64,000 nucleotides of DNA, taken from Ferruginibacter sp. HRS2-29. GTDB lineage: Bacteria > Bacteroidota > Bacteroidia > Chitinophagales > Chitinophagaceae. Under the pieces are notes generated by a model. That model was not told the DNA's origin, ran no database searches, and saw nothing but the letters and a program-made list of their open reading frames with translations. The position numbers and the translations under genes are program-made. Positions 25,328 to 33,074 of the stretch are shown in pieces. Location: NCBI RefSeq assembly GCF_024343615.1, contig NZ_RJUB01000143.1:1-64000 (forward strand), in the 5' to 3' direction. The stretch's first letter is position 1, and every line of letters begins with the position of its first letter.

Positions 25328-27946
25328 ATGAAAATTGTAGAAATCAAAGTCCTCAGGGGCCCGAATTACTGGAGCGTGCGCAGGCCGAAGCTGATACAGA
25401 TGAAGCTTGACCTGCAGGAAATGGAACAAAGACCCACCAATACGATAGAAGGTTTCAGGCAGCGGCTGGAAAAAATGTTCCCCACCATGTACGAGCACCG
25501 GTGCAGTGAAGGTGTTCCCGGCGGATTTTTCATGCGTGTGGATGAAGGTACCTGGATGGGGCATGTGGTAGAGCACATTGCTCTGGAGCTGCAAACCCTT
25601 GCAGGCATGGATACCGGCTTTGGCCGCACCCGGGGTACCGGCGTTGAAGGTGAATATTATGTGTGCATCAGCTACACCGAAGAAGATGCCGGTGTTTACG
25701 CCGCCAAAGCCGCGGTACGAATTTGCGAAGCGCTGACCGAAGGCGTTGAATATGATCTTGAAGAAGATATCATGAACCTTCGCGAAATACGCGAGGAAAC
25801 AAGGCTCGGCCCAAGCACCGGTTCAATCGTAGACGAAGCGGCAAAAAGGGGCATTCCTTACATCCGTCTCAATAAAAGATCATTGGTACAACTTGGCTAT
25901 GGTATCCACCAGAAAAGGGTTCGTGCTACCATCGCCAGCACTACCGGTAACATCGCCGTAGACATCGCCTGTGATAAAGAAGAAACCAAAAGCCTGCTGG
26001 AAGCCGCGGAAATACCGGTTCCAAGCGGTACGGTCGTGCGCAACGAAGAAGGATTAAAAGATGCTATTGAAAAATATGGGTACCCACTCGTGATAAAACC
26101 CATTGATGGCAATCACGGCAAAGGAAATACTACCAACATCACCACCTGGGAGCAAGCCCTTACAGCCCTTGAAGCGGCACAACATTATGGCCGCAGCGTG
26201 ATCGTGGAAAAATTTATCACCGGTTTTGATTTCAGGATACTGGTCATCAATTACAAATTCGTGTGTGCCGCCCTCCGCACACCTGCTTCGGTTGTGGGTG
26301 ATGGCGTAAATACGATCCAATACCTCATCGATGAGACCAACAAAGATCCTCGTCGCGGTTACGGACATGAGAAAGTTTTGACACAGATCACCATCGACCA
26401 GTTTACGCAAAAAATGCTGGACGAAGTGAATTATACATTGGAAACCGTTCCGGCCAAAGGCGAACTTGTCTTGCTGAAACCCACCGCCAACCTTTCGACC
26501 GGCGGTACCAGCACGGATGTTACGGATGAGGTTCATCCGGCCAATATTTTCATGTGCGAACGCATCGCGAAGATCATCGGACTGGATATCTGCGGTATCG
26601 ATATCATGGCGACAGATCTGCATACACCTGTTTCCGAAAACGGTGGCGCCATCCTGGAAGTGAATGCCGCACCCGGTTTCCGCATGCACATCGACCCCTC
26701 CGAAGGTTTGGCGAGAAACGTGGCAGAACCCGTTGTGGACATGCTTTTCCCGAAGGGAAGTATCGGCACCATCCCTATCATAGCCATTACCGGCACCAAT
26801 GGTAAAACCACCACCACAAGGCTTACGGCCCATATTGCAAAAAGCGCCGGCAAAAAAGTGGGTTATACCACCAGCGACGGCGTTTATATACAAAACCAGC
26901 TGATGATGAAAGGTGATTGCACCGGCCCGATCAGTTCTCAATTTGTGTTGAAGGATCCGACTGTTGATTTTGCCGTACTTGAATGTGCCCGCGGCGGCAT
27001 ATTGAAAAGCGGACTTGCTTTCCAGAACTGCGATGTAGCCATTGTGACCAACGTGGCAGCCGATCATATGGGGCTGGGCGGCATCAATACGCTGGAGCAG
27101 ATGGCGAAAGTAAAAGCGGTGGTTCCGGAAACGGTTTCCAGGCATGGCTATGCTGTATTGAACGCCGATGACAACCTGGTGTTTGGTATGCAGGATGGTT
27201 TGAAATGTAATATCGCTTTGTTCAGCATGGATGAGAACAATCCACGTGTGACGAAACATTGCGCCAAAGGCGGACTGGCGGCGGTTTTTGAGAATGGTTA
27301 TATCAGCATACTAAAAGGCACCTGGAAGATCAGGGTGATGCATGTGAAAGATATTCCCCTCACTTACGAAGGAAAAGCGCTGCACAACATCGCCAATTGC
27401 CTTCCGGCTGTGTTAGCCTCCTACCTGTATCGCGACATTACGATAGAAGACATCCGTTCGGCATTGTCATCGTTCGTGCCTTCTTCTACCCTTACTCCGG
27501 GCCGGTTGAATTTTTTCCACTTCAAGAATTTCGATTTCCTGGCCGATTTTGCACACAATCCACATGGCTTGAAATTGCTGGGGGATTTTGTGAGCAAACT
27601 GGATTACAAGAAAAAGATCGGCGTAATAAGCGGAACCGGCGACAGGCGGGATGAAGATATCCGCGAGCTGGGAGAAATTTCGGCGCAATATTTCGACGAG
27701 ATCATCATCCGGTGCGATAAGAACCTCCGTGGCCGAACTGCCGACGAGATCATCAATCTTTTAAAAGAAGGCATCAACAATGTAAATCCCGATGTGCCTA
27801 CCATGACCATCGCCAATGAAAATGAGGCATTGGAATATATTTATGCGCATCCGCAGCAAGGGGCGTTATATACCATCATGTGTGATGTGGTGGCGGGGGC
27901 TTTGGAAAAAATAAAGGAATTGAAGGACCGGGAAAGCGCTTCTTAA
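25328..27946 (+). CDS. cphA: Cyanophycin synthetase
   Basis: Makes cyanophycin by adding Asp to the backbone and Arg to its side chains, using ATP. The 872 residues match the family size. Order: an N-terminal domain (about 1-160), an ATP-grasp domain (about 200-480; V-I-K-P-I-D-G-N-H-G-K-G and E-V-N-A-A-P-G-F), then a Mur-ligase-like domain with the P-loop I-T-G-T-N-G-K-T-T-T-T-R and a C-terminal part with A-H-N-P-H-G. It is divergent from the aminotransferase gene. The stored polymer would serve as nitrogen and energy reserve. Confidence 0.95.
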   Translation: MKIVEIKVLRGPNYWSVRRPKLIQMKLDLQEMEQRPTNTIEGFRQRLEKMFPTMYEHRCSEGVPGGFFMRVDEGTWMGHVVEHIALELQTLAGMDTGFGRTRGTGVEGEYYVCISYTEEDAGVYAAKAAVRICEALTEGVEYDLEEDIMNLREIREETRLGPSTGSIVDEAAKRGIPYIRLNKRSLVQLGYGIHQKRVRATIASTTGNIAVDIACDKEETKSLLEAAEIPVPSGTVVRNEEGLKDAIEKYGYPLVIKPIDGNHGKGNTTNITTWEQALTALEAAQHYGRSVIVEKFITGFDFRILVINYKFVCAALRTPASVVGDGVNTIQYLIDETNKDPRRGYGHEKVLTQITIDQFTQKMLDEVNYTLETVPAKGELVLLKPTANLSTGGTSTDVTDEVHPANIFMCERIAKIIGLDICGIDIMATDLHTPVSENGGAILEVNAAPGFRMHIDPSEGLARNVAEPVVDMLFPKGSIGTIPIIAITGTNGKTTTTRLTAHIAKSAGKKVGYTTSDGVYIQNQLMMKGDCTGPISSQFVLKDPTVDFAVLECARGGILKSGLAFQNCDVAIVTNVAADHMGLGGINTLEQMAKVKAVVPETVSRHGYAVLNADDNLVFGMQDGLKCNIALFSMDENNPRVTKHCAKGGLAAVFENGYISILKGTWKIRVMHVKDIPLTYEGKALHNIANCLPAVLASYLYRDITIEDIRSALSSFVPSSTLTPGRLNFFHFKNFDFLADFAHNPHGLKLLGDFVSKLDYKKKIGVISGTGDRRDEDIRELGEISAQYFDEIIIRCDKNLRGRTADEIINLLKEGINNVNPDVPTMTIANENEALEYIYAHPQQGALYTIMCDVVAGALEKIKELKDRESAS

Positions 27947-28060
27947 TTAATAATGAATAATTGATAATTAATAATTTTTTCACGAGAAAGTCTTAGCGGA
28001 TAATCGTTAAGTTTCAGTTTTTGAGTGAATTATTAATTATTCATTATTAATTATTCATTT
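27944..28060. repeat. TAATTATTAAT-type inverted repeat
   Basis: TTAATTAATAATGAATAATT and GATAATTAATAATT on the left are answered by GAATTATTAATTATTCATTA and TTAATTATTCATT on the right. It lies between cphA and tRNA-Gln and could terminate cphA transcription. Confidence 0.75.
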
Positions 28061-28062
28061 TA

Positions 28063-28094
28063 TTTGGCATCTTTTTGCTGAAACCCTATTTTTG
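28063..28094 (+). promoter_or_regulatory. Promoter of tRNA-Gln
   Basis: TTTG (28063-28066) and TATTTTTG (28087-28094) are 20 bp apart, a good match to the Bacteroidetes -33/-7 pattern. The predicted start lies about 20 nt before the tRNA. Confidence 0.7.
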
Positions 28095-28122
28095 CACTCC
28101 CAAAACAATACTTGGGCAAAAC

Positions 28123-28196
28123 TGGGTTATGGTGTAAAGGTAGCACAACAGATTTTGATTCTGTTTGTCTAGGTTCGAATCCTAGTAACCCAACCA
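28123..28196 (+). tRNA. tRNA-Gln (TTG), CCA encoded
   Basis: Acceptor TGGGTTA/TAACCCA, D arm TGTAAAGGTAGCACA, anticodon stem CAGAT/ATTCTG with anticodon TTG, T arm CTAGGTTCGAATCCTAG. Discriminator A followed by an encoded CCA, unlike the other five tRNAs in the window. A terminator hairpin follows at once. Confidence 0.97.
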
Positions 28197-28200
28197 GCGA

Positions 28201-28235
28201 GGACAAATCGGTTTCAGGACTGATTTGTCCTTTTT
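28201..28235 (+). terminator. Terminator of tRNA-Gln
   Basis: GGACAAATC and GATTTGTCC form a 9-bp stem (extendable by a CG...TG step) followed by TTTTT, five bases after the encoded CCA. Confidence 0.9.
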
Positions 28236-28378
28236 ATTTCAACTATCAGCGAGTTAGAGGGTTTTCATGATATAGATAGAATTAGCTCTTCCTCAGGGCA
28301 AGTGTGAAGAAGATCAACACGAACAGCTAACATCAGTATTACCTCCAATTAATTTATACCCAGGCTGTAACTGCCACT

Positions 28379-29062
28379 CTAGCCCACCCCGTTAATTAAA
28401 CTCAAATTTATCTTATAGAGTTTTCCGATAGGGAGAGCGTCATTTCTGATCTGTAGCCGGGATTTATTGATGCTGCCAATTTTGTTTTTATTAACCAGAT
28501 ATGATCGATGTATTCTTAGGAAATGTTCTACAGGTAAAATTTCATTGAGACTTTTCATGGTCATATGTATCATATGCCGTTCTGTTATGGTATGCAACAA
28601 AATGTAATCCTTGACAGATCGTGCATATAAAATATCCTGATGAGCTACTTTCAGTAACTTCCCTGACACTTTAAAATAGGTATAATCCCGTATTTCAATA
28701 ACAGGTACGGGCTGGAGTTTAAAAAGCTTTGCCAGGCTTTTATCAAAACGCTCTTTTGTAATTGGTTTAAGCAGATAATCAACAGCCTCCAGGTCATAAC
28801 TTGCCACAGCATATTCAGAAAAAGCCGTAGTGAAGATCACCGCCGGCGGATTTTTAAGAGATTTTAAAAAGTCGATCCCATTTAAGGCCGGCATTTTGAC
28901 GTCCAAAAATATCAAATCTATCTGCTCATGGTGCAACGCTTCAAAAGCTTCGAAAGCGGTGCTGCATTTTTTGATCAGGCACAAATTTTCGGTGCGTTCC
29001 AGGTAACTCTCTAAAACAGCCTGGGCCAAAGGCTCATCATCTACAATTAAACAATTGATCAT
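28379..29062 (-). CDS. LytTR-family response regulator
   Basis: A 227-residue DNA-binding regulator. The receiver domain (about 1-115) has the acidic pocket V-D-D-E-P, the phospho-acceptor Asp54 in F-L-D-V-K-M-P, and the T-A-F-S-E-Y-A segment. The C-terminal LytTR domain (about 130-225) has H-M-T-M-K-S-L-N-E-I-L and F-L-R-I-H-R-S-Y-L-V-N. LytTR proteins bind pairs of short direct repeats about two helical turns apart; such a pair is seen at 30173-30205 upstream of the kinase gene. Its ATG overlaps the kinase stop by 4 bp, so the two are translationally coupled. Confidence 0.95.
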   Translation of the reverse strand: MINCLIVDDEPLAQAVLESYLERTENLCLIKKCSTAFEAFEALHHEQIDLIFLDVKMPALNGIDFLKSLKNPPAVIFTTAFSEYAVASYDLEAVDYLLKPITKERFDKSLAKLFKLQPVPVIEIRDYTYFKVSGKLLKVAHQDILYARSVKDYILLHTITERHMIHMTMKSLNEILPVEHFLRIHRSYLVNKNKIGSINKSRLQIRNDALPIGKLYKINLSLINGVG

Positions 29063-30123
29063 TTCATTTGCAATGTTAAACTTACATGATAAAATTCGCC
29101 GTCGTTATGCATTTCTAACTTATACTTTGTATGATACAAAATTTCCAGCCTTTTCTTAACGTTTTCCAACCCTATGCCGCCATTACTCCCCCTGGTTTTA
29201 GCAATACTGTTTTTAACTTCCAATATTAATTCCTGTTCAACTTTACAAATTATGATATTCACATAGCCTTCTTTTTCCTCCTCCTGCACACCATGTTTAA
29301 ATGCGTTTTCAATAAATGGTAACAGCAACAATGGACTTATTTGACTTTTTTCATCAATTCCCTGCACGTCAAATTTAATATTTATGGCAGAACGGTATCG
29401 GATGTTTTCAATTTCGACATAATTCCGGATGAATGCGACCTCATCTTTTAAAAGGACCAATCTTTCATCCGCTTTGTATAAAATATACCGCATCATTTCA
29501 GCGAGCCTGGCGACCAATGGCGCTGTTTCTTCAGCTTTCAGCAATGCTAAACTATAAATGTTATTCAAGGTATTAAAAAAGAAATGAGGTTGTATCTGCG
29601 CTTTTAGATAAGTCAGTTCAGAAATTAATTGTTGTTCCTTAAGTGCCCGCAACTGTTCATTCTGTCTGGCAGAATTGATAAAATAGGCTAAAAAAGCAAC
29701 GCCAAAAAGATGTATCATCATATAATGAACAGTGTACCCCAATCTTTTCGCATGATACCACGTAAGTGCATCACTTCTTATTTTGTATGAAAGAAAATCC
29801 AGGTGCGAAATCAACAGGTAACAAGCTTTATTATAAAAATAATACCCTGTAAGAAACAAAACAATAAGGACTATAAACGACCAGAGTTTATTCTTCCTGA
29901 GGCAATACTGTAATGCTTTGTAAAAAATGAAAAATGCAATTATTTCACAGGTTCCATAAACCAGTGCAAATTCTACTTCCCTGACTGAAATTCCGACATA
30001 ATCTTTTTCCCAAAAATTATATTCAAAACTAGAAAGCAATCCAATACCATAGAAATAAACCAAAAAGAAAAGAACTTCTACTTTATGGTATTTAGAAATC
30101 TTAAAATTGAAGCCTACTCCCAT
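29059..30123 (-). CDS. LytS/YehU-type sensor histidine kinase
   Basis: An inner-membrane kinase with several hydrophobic spans in the first ~160 residues, then a His_kinase domain of the LytS/YehU type. The phospho-accepting His lies in A-Q-I-Q-P-H-F-F-F-N-T-L-N, the ATP-binding N-box in P-F-I-E-N-A-F-K-H-G, and the G-box in G-G-I-G-L-E-N-V-K-K-R-L. No extracytoplasmic sensor domain is evident. ATG at 30123 is preferred; TTG at 30150 would add nine residues. It is the first gene of a two-gene operon with the LytTR regulator. The likely target is its own promoter, the divergent thiol-disulfide gene, or both. Confidence 0.92.
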   Translation of the reverse strand: MGVGFNFKISKYHKVEVLFFLVYFYGIGLLSSFEYNFWEKDYVGISVREVEFALVYGTCEIIAFFIFYKALQYCLRKNKLWSFIVLIVLFLTGYYFYNKACYLLISHLDFLSYKIRSDALTWYHAKRLGYTVHYMMIHLFGVAFLAYFINSARQNEQLRALKEQQLISELTYLKAQIQPHFFFNTLNNIYSLALLKAEETAPLVARLAEMMRYILYKADERLVLLKDEVAFIRNYVEIENIRYRSAINIKFDVQGIDEKSQISPLLLLPFIENAFKHGVQEEEKEGYVNIIICKVEQELILEVKNSIAKTRGSNGGIGLENVKKRLEILYHTKYKLEMHNDGEFYHVSLTLQMK

Positions 30124-30172
30124 AACAACAAGGTAGAAATTATTTGGCAATCTTGATTTGACTGATTATTCT

Positions 30173-30205
30173 TTTCGACTAAAGAGAATTTTATTTCGAC
30201 TAAAG
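30173..30205. promoter_or_regulatory. Candidate LytTR operator (direct repeat pair)
   Basis: TTTCGACTAAAG occurs exactly twice, at 30173-30184 and 30194-30205, with a 21-bp centre-to-centre distance. Two direct repeats two helical turns apart is the usual site for LytTR regulators. It lies between the kinase operon and the divergent TlpA-like gene. Confidence 0.6.
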
Positions 30206-30277
30206 TTGCATTTTTTTACTCCGCCGAATTATTAACGATGCTGGTCTGATTTCTAAAAAATCACGAAATGCATCTGG

Positions 30278-30285
30278 TAAATTTG
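30278..30285 (+). promoter_or_regulatory. -7 element ahead of the TlpA-like gene
   Basis: TAAATTTG, a TAnnTTTG match, 17 bp before the ATG. The direct repeat pair at 30173-30205 lies 73 bp further upstream. No -33 TTTG is seen, consistent with activator dependence (inference). Confidence 0.6.
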
Positions 30286-30302
30286 GTTAAAATATTAAAA
30301 AT

Positions 30303-31388
30303 ATGACCAACTTAAAAAAGCTAAACCTCCTGTTTATTTTTTTACTTTCTTCAGCCCTGGCTATGGCGCAGACATTCAATATCACAGGTACAACGAAAGG
30401 TATTGAGGATGGAACCTTGTTATATCTAAGAACCTCCTCCTCAGAAACGATTTTGGATTCAGCAAAGGTGACTGCTAACAGGTTCCACTTGGTTGGAAAC
30501 ACCAATGACAAAATTAGCCACATGATCATTTACACCACTCAATATAAAAACTACATATTTTTTTGGGCAGAACAAAATACTCATCTGGAATTAAAGAACG
30601 GAGAATTTAAAAAAGCGTTCATTACCGGCTCTAAAACACAAGATGAAGAGAATACCTGGTCGAAGATAAAAGAGCCTAACGGCAAATTACAAGACAGTTT
30701 GACCCATCTTATAACAATCACGAAAGCTGACGCAGGTAAAAAAGAACTGAAAAAAAGACTGGATGCCGCGAGAAAGACAGATCAGGAGTTAGATATGAAT
30801 TATGTTATGAATCACCCAAATTCATTAATAAGTGTATACCTCCTGGATGTATATACCTCTACCTGGGGTAAAGATAAAGCCGCGTTGCTTTATAACAACC
30901 TAAGCCCTGAAATGAAGAACACCAGTTATGGTAAAAATATACAAGATTTTATTTCTCTAAACAAGGAAATAAAGATTGGCGGACAATTTGTTGATTTTGA
31001 ACAATCCAATGTCAACGGCAAGTTGGTCAGGCTCTCAGGTATCAAAGCAAAATATATTTTAGTAGAATTTTGGGGATCCTGGTGTAGCCCATGTAGGGAA
31101 GAAAATCCCAATCTGGTAGCAATCTATAATGTTTATAAAAGTAAAGGCTTTGAAATCTTAGGTGTTTCGGCTGATAATAACAAGAACCAGTGGCTTAAAG
31201 CAATCAAGGATGACAGGTTACCCTGGGAAAACGTCAGCGACCTGAAGGGTGATAAAAATGTGGCGGCATTGATTTACGGTATTATCGAATATCCAACAAA
31301 CTATCTTATCAATGACAAGGGAATAATTATAGCTAAAAACTTACGTGGCCAAAATCTGAAAAAAAAGTTAGCAGAGTTACTACCCTAA
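30303..31388 (+). CDS. TlpA-like thiol-disulfide oxidoreductase with DUF4369-type N-terminal domain
   Basis: A 361-residue secreted or periplasmic protein. The signal peptide ends near A-M-A-Q; the N-terminal beta domain (about 22-130, G-T-T-K-G-I-E-D-G-T-L-L-Y-L) looks like the DUF4369 domain often fused to thioredoxins in this phylum. A helical linker precedes a C-terminal TlpA/ResA-type thioredoxin fold with the active site W-C-S-P-C (Cys261, Cys264) in F-W-G-S-W-C-S-P-C-R-E-E-N. It probably reduces or isomerises disulfides in the periplasm. It is divergent from the LytS/LytTR pair and may be under its control. It converges with a small gene 17 bp downstream. Confidence 0.92.
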   Translation: MTNLKKLNLLFIFLLSSALAMAQTFNITGTTKGIEDGTLLYLRTSSSETILDSAKVTANRFHLVGNTNDKISHMIIYTTQYKNYIFFWAEQNTHLELKNGEFKKAFITGSKTQDEENTWSKIKEPNGKLQDSLTHLITITKADAGKKELKKRLDAARKTDQELDMNYVMNHPNSLISVYLLDVYTSTWGKDKAALLYNNLSPEMKNTSYGKNIQDFISLNKEIKIGGQFVDFEQSNVNGKLVRLSGIKAKYILVEFWGSWCSPCREENPNLVAIYNVYKSKGFEILGVSADNNKNQWLKAIKDDRLPWENVSDLKGDKNVAALIYGIIEYPTNYLINDKGIIIAKNLRGQNLKKKLAELLP

Positions 31389-31405
31389 GCCCGGTTTCTA
31401 CATAC

Positions 31406-31684
31406 TCATAACGCCAGGCTCTCCAGACTTCTTTTGATACGAAAAAAATGAATTCTTGCCACTTTAATATTGCTCCACTGTTGCGCATCTTTGTCCATGG
31501 GATTAAACAGGTCCAGTTCACTGCTTATCTTATCTAAAAACCTGACAATTATATGTACACTCACTTTATGCTGGCCAAAGGCTTTAATAGCGGTATCAAT
31601 AAACCCCTTTACTTCTTCCTGCGAACTGGCAAACAAAATTTTATTAATAAGCTTTGTGCGGTAATCGTCTAATGATAATGACAT
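31406..31684 (-). CDS. Hypothetical 92-residue protein
   Basis: I do not recognise this protein. The 92-residue frame (M-S-L-S-L-D-D-Y-R-T-K-L...) is predicted to be all-helical, soluble, with no signal peptide or metal motif; it has M-D-K-D-A-Q-Q-W-S-N and ends I-K-R-S-L-E-S-L-A-L. Codon use is ordinary and it has an ATG start. It stands alone, convergent with the TlpA-like gene, with a 254-bp gap before the next gene. Helical repeat or adaptor function is possible but not shown. Confidence 0.6.
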   Translation of the reverse strand: MSLSLDDYRTKLINKILFASSQEEVKGFIDTAIKAFGQHKVSVHIIVRFLDKISSELDLFNPMDKDAQQWSNIKVARIHFFRIKRSLESLAL

Positions 31685-31938
31685 AATATTTTTTTAATGG
31701 TTTATAAACGCACCTTACAAATAACCAGCCAACAGAAAAGATGCTGCATAAAACAGGATCTTTTAAAGACCCTTTCCCGATTGCGCCCAATCCTCCACTG
31801 TATTATTTTTATAGATCAGTTGCATCTATCCGGATATTCCGGTAAAGTATAGTGATTAATGCCCTTACAAAGCCGGATGCTGCATTCGCCTGTTGTTCCT
31901 ATCGCCTCATGTTTCTTCAGATCATCCGGCCATTTAAT

Positions 31939-32544
31939 TTAAACTTTTATCCAGAATTTCAAAAGCCCTTCCATTTCAACACCTACCACATGATACCCCG
32001 GAGGTACTTCATCTTCAAGGCTATGAAACGTTGCCAGCCTGGTACCTGATGGTTTTTGGTCTAATTGCTTATACAAATACCTGTTATAATAATTATATAG
32101 TTCCCTGGAATAATCGATACTGCTATCAATTTTGTCAGTGCCGGTTAAATTTTCGTAAAAAGAATTAAAAAAATAAAAATGGTCGTACTGCCTGAAATCT
32201 AATTGAGTGAAATTTCCATTAATAAAATACAGGTTATCGAGCTGGAGTATTTCCTTCGCTGCTTCCGCATGTTCTATTAATCGCTCCCTTTGTTCTACAC
32301 CATAAAACCGGGCATTGGGTTTATGATATGCCGCAGACAGGCAAAATTTACCCACACCACTTCCAATATCCAACACCTTTACCCCGTCTTCCGCCGCTAA
32401 AAAACCGGCTGCTTTTCTTGCCACTACCAATGGCGTCCAATGCCTTTGAGATAGTAATTGTATGTAATTAGGGTAAAGCCGGTTAAATTGTCCATCGGAG
32501 CTAAACCATTTTTCTGAATATTTTTTCCTTTCCAGTGTTGGCAT
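31939..32544 (-). CDS. Class I SAM-dependent methyltransferase
   Basis: A 201-residue Rossmann-fold methyltransferase. The SAM-binding motif I is V-L-D-I-G-S-G-V-G-K-F-C, followed by an acidic residue in Y-G-V-E-Q-R-E and a post-I helix (A-E-A-A-K-E-I-L-Q-L-D). The substrate is not evident. It follows the GcvH-like gene by 27 bp on the minus strand; the pair is probably one operon, possibly controlled by the divergent Crp/Fnr regulator. Confidence 0.85.
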   Translation of the reverse strand: MPTLERKKYSEKWFSSDGQFNRLYPNYIQLLSQRHWTPLVVARKAAGFLAAEDGVKVLDIGSGVGKFCLSAAYHKPNARFYGVEQRERLIEHAEAAKEILQLDNLYFINGNFTQLDFRQYDHFYFFNSFYENLTGTDKIDSSIDYSRELYNYYNRYLYKQLDQKPSGTRLATFHSLEDEVPPGYHVVGVEMEGLLKFWIKV

Positions 32545-32571
32545 TTTTTATTATTAAAATTTCAAAGATTA

Positions 32572-32979
32572 TTATTTGGCATATTTACTTTTTCCATTCA
32601 TTTGATACTGCGTGGGAAGCCGTAAATCTTTTCTTTCATGCGGTTCGGATGGAACAATCAAAGCCAGCCATGCGCTGCTTTCCGAACAATCAAGTAAAAT
32701 ATCCAGGTTGCCGGTTAATAATTTATCATTAACATTTAATATTTTTCCATCTACAGGCATGTGGGCTTCAATTGTATATTCGTTGTAGGCAATAGTGGCA
32801 ATAACATCCCCTTGTTTTTTGAAACCCGCAGCGTCATTAAAATTAATACTTTGTATTTGCTTAAAGCCTGTAAGCTTAAATTTGCAGATGCCGATATAAG
32901 CAACTGCTCCCTGAAACTCGATCCATTCATGGTCTTCTGTATAATACTGGTCTTTTTTGTTTGTTTGTATAATATTCAT
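32572..32979 (-). CDS. GcvH-like protein lacking the lipoyl lysine
   Basis: The 135 residues follow the glycine cleavage H-protein fold: Y-T-E-D-H-E-W-I-E near the start, V-A-Y-I-G-I, then G-D-V-I-A-T-I and P-V-D-G-K-I-L-N-V-N-D-K-L. In true GcvH a lysine in E-S-V-K-A carries lipoate. Aligning the P-V-(S/D)-G segment puts Glu67 at that position and no lysine nearby, so it is probably not lipoylated and not part of glycine cleavage. Such GcvH-like proteins occur with redox or sulfur-carrier systems; the function here is open. It is divergent from a Crp/Fnr gene and has a TAACTTTG -7 box. Confidence 0.8.
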   Translation of the reverse strand: MNIIQTNKKDQYYTEDHEWIEFQGAVAYIGICKFKLTGFKQIQSINFNDAAGFKKQGDVIATIAYNEYTIEAHMPVDGKILNVNDKLLTGNLDILLDCSESSAWLALIVPSEPHERKDLRLPTQYQMNGKSKYAK

Positions 32980-32983
32980 AATG

Positions 32984-32991
32984 CAAAGTTA
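32984..32991 (-). promoter_or_regulatory. -7 element ahead of the GcvH-like gene
   Basis: TAACTTTG on the minus strand ends 4 bp before the ATG, implying a leader of only a few bases or none. Confidence 0.6.
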
Positions 32992-33035
32992 CCTTACCAT
33001 GATACCCATTGTGGTAAACCTTTTCACATCAAAAA

Positions 33036-33049
33036 GTGATTTTTATCAA
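33036..33049. promoter_or_regulatory. Candidate Crp/Fnr operator
   Basis: GTGAT-TTTT-ATCAA differs by one base from the FNR consensus TTGAT-N4-ATCAA. It is centred about 64 bp upstream of the predicted start of the GcvH-like gene, close to class I activation spacing, and about 33 bp upstream of the predicted start of the Crp/Fnr gene, where binding would block the polymerase. Confidence 0.55.
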
Positions 33050-33061
33050 TTTTAAAAAAAG

Positions 33062-33069
33062 TAAATTTG
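33062..33069 (+). promoter_or_regulatory. -7 element ahead of the Crp/Fnr gene
   Basis: TAAATTTG, matching TAnnTTTG, ends 5 bp before the chosen ATG at 33075 and lies inside the longer frame starting at 33036, which argues against that longer start. Confidence 0.6.
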
Positions 33070-33074
33070 CATCC

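Noticed and set aside
28236-28378. Small gene between tRNA-Gln and the LytTR gene
   Set aside because: No open frame with a start and coding character in this 143-bp gap; only the 3' end region of two converging units.
31685-31938. Gene or regulatory RNA in the gap between the 92-residue gene and the methyltransferase
   Set aside because: No convincing frame, hairpin with T-run, or promoter element was found.
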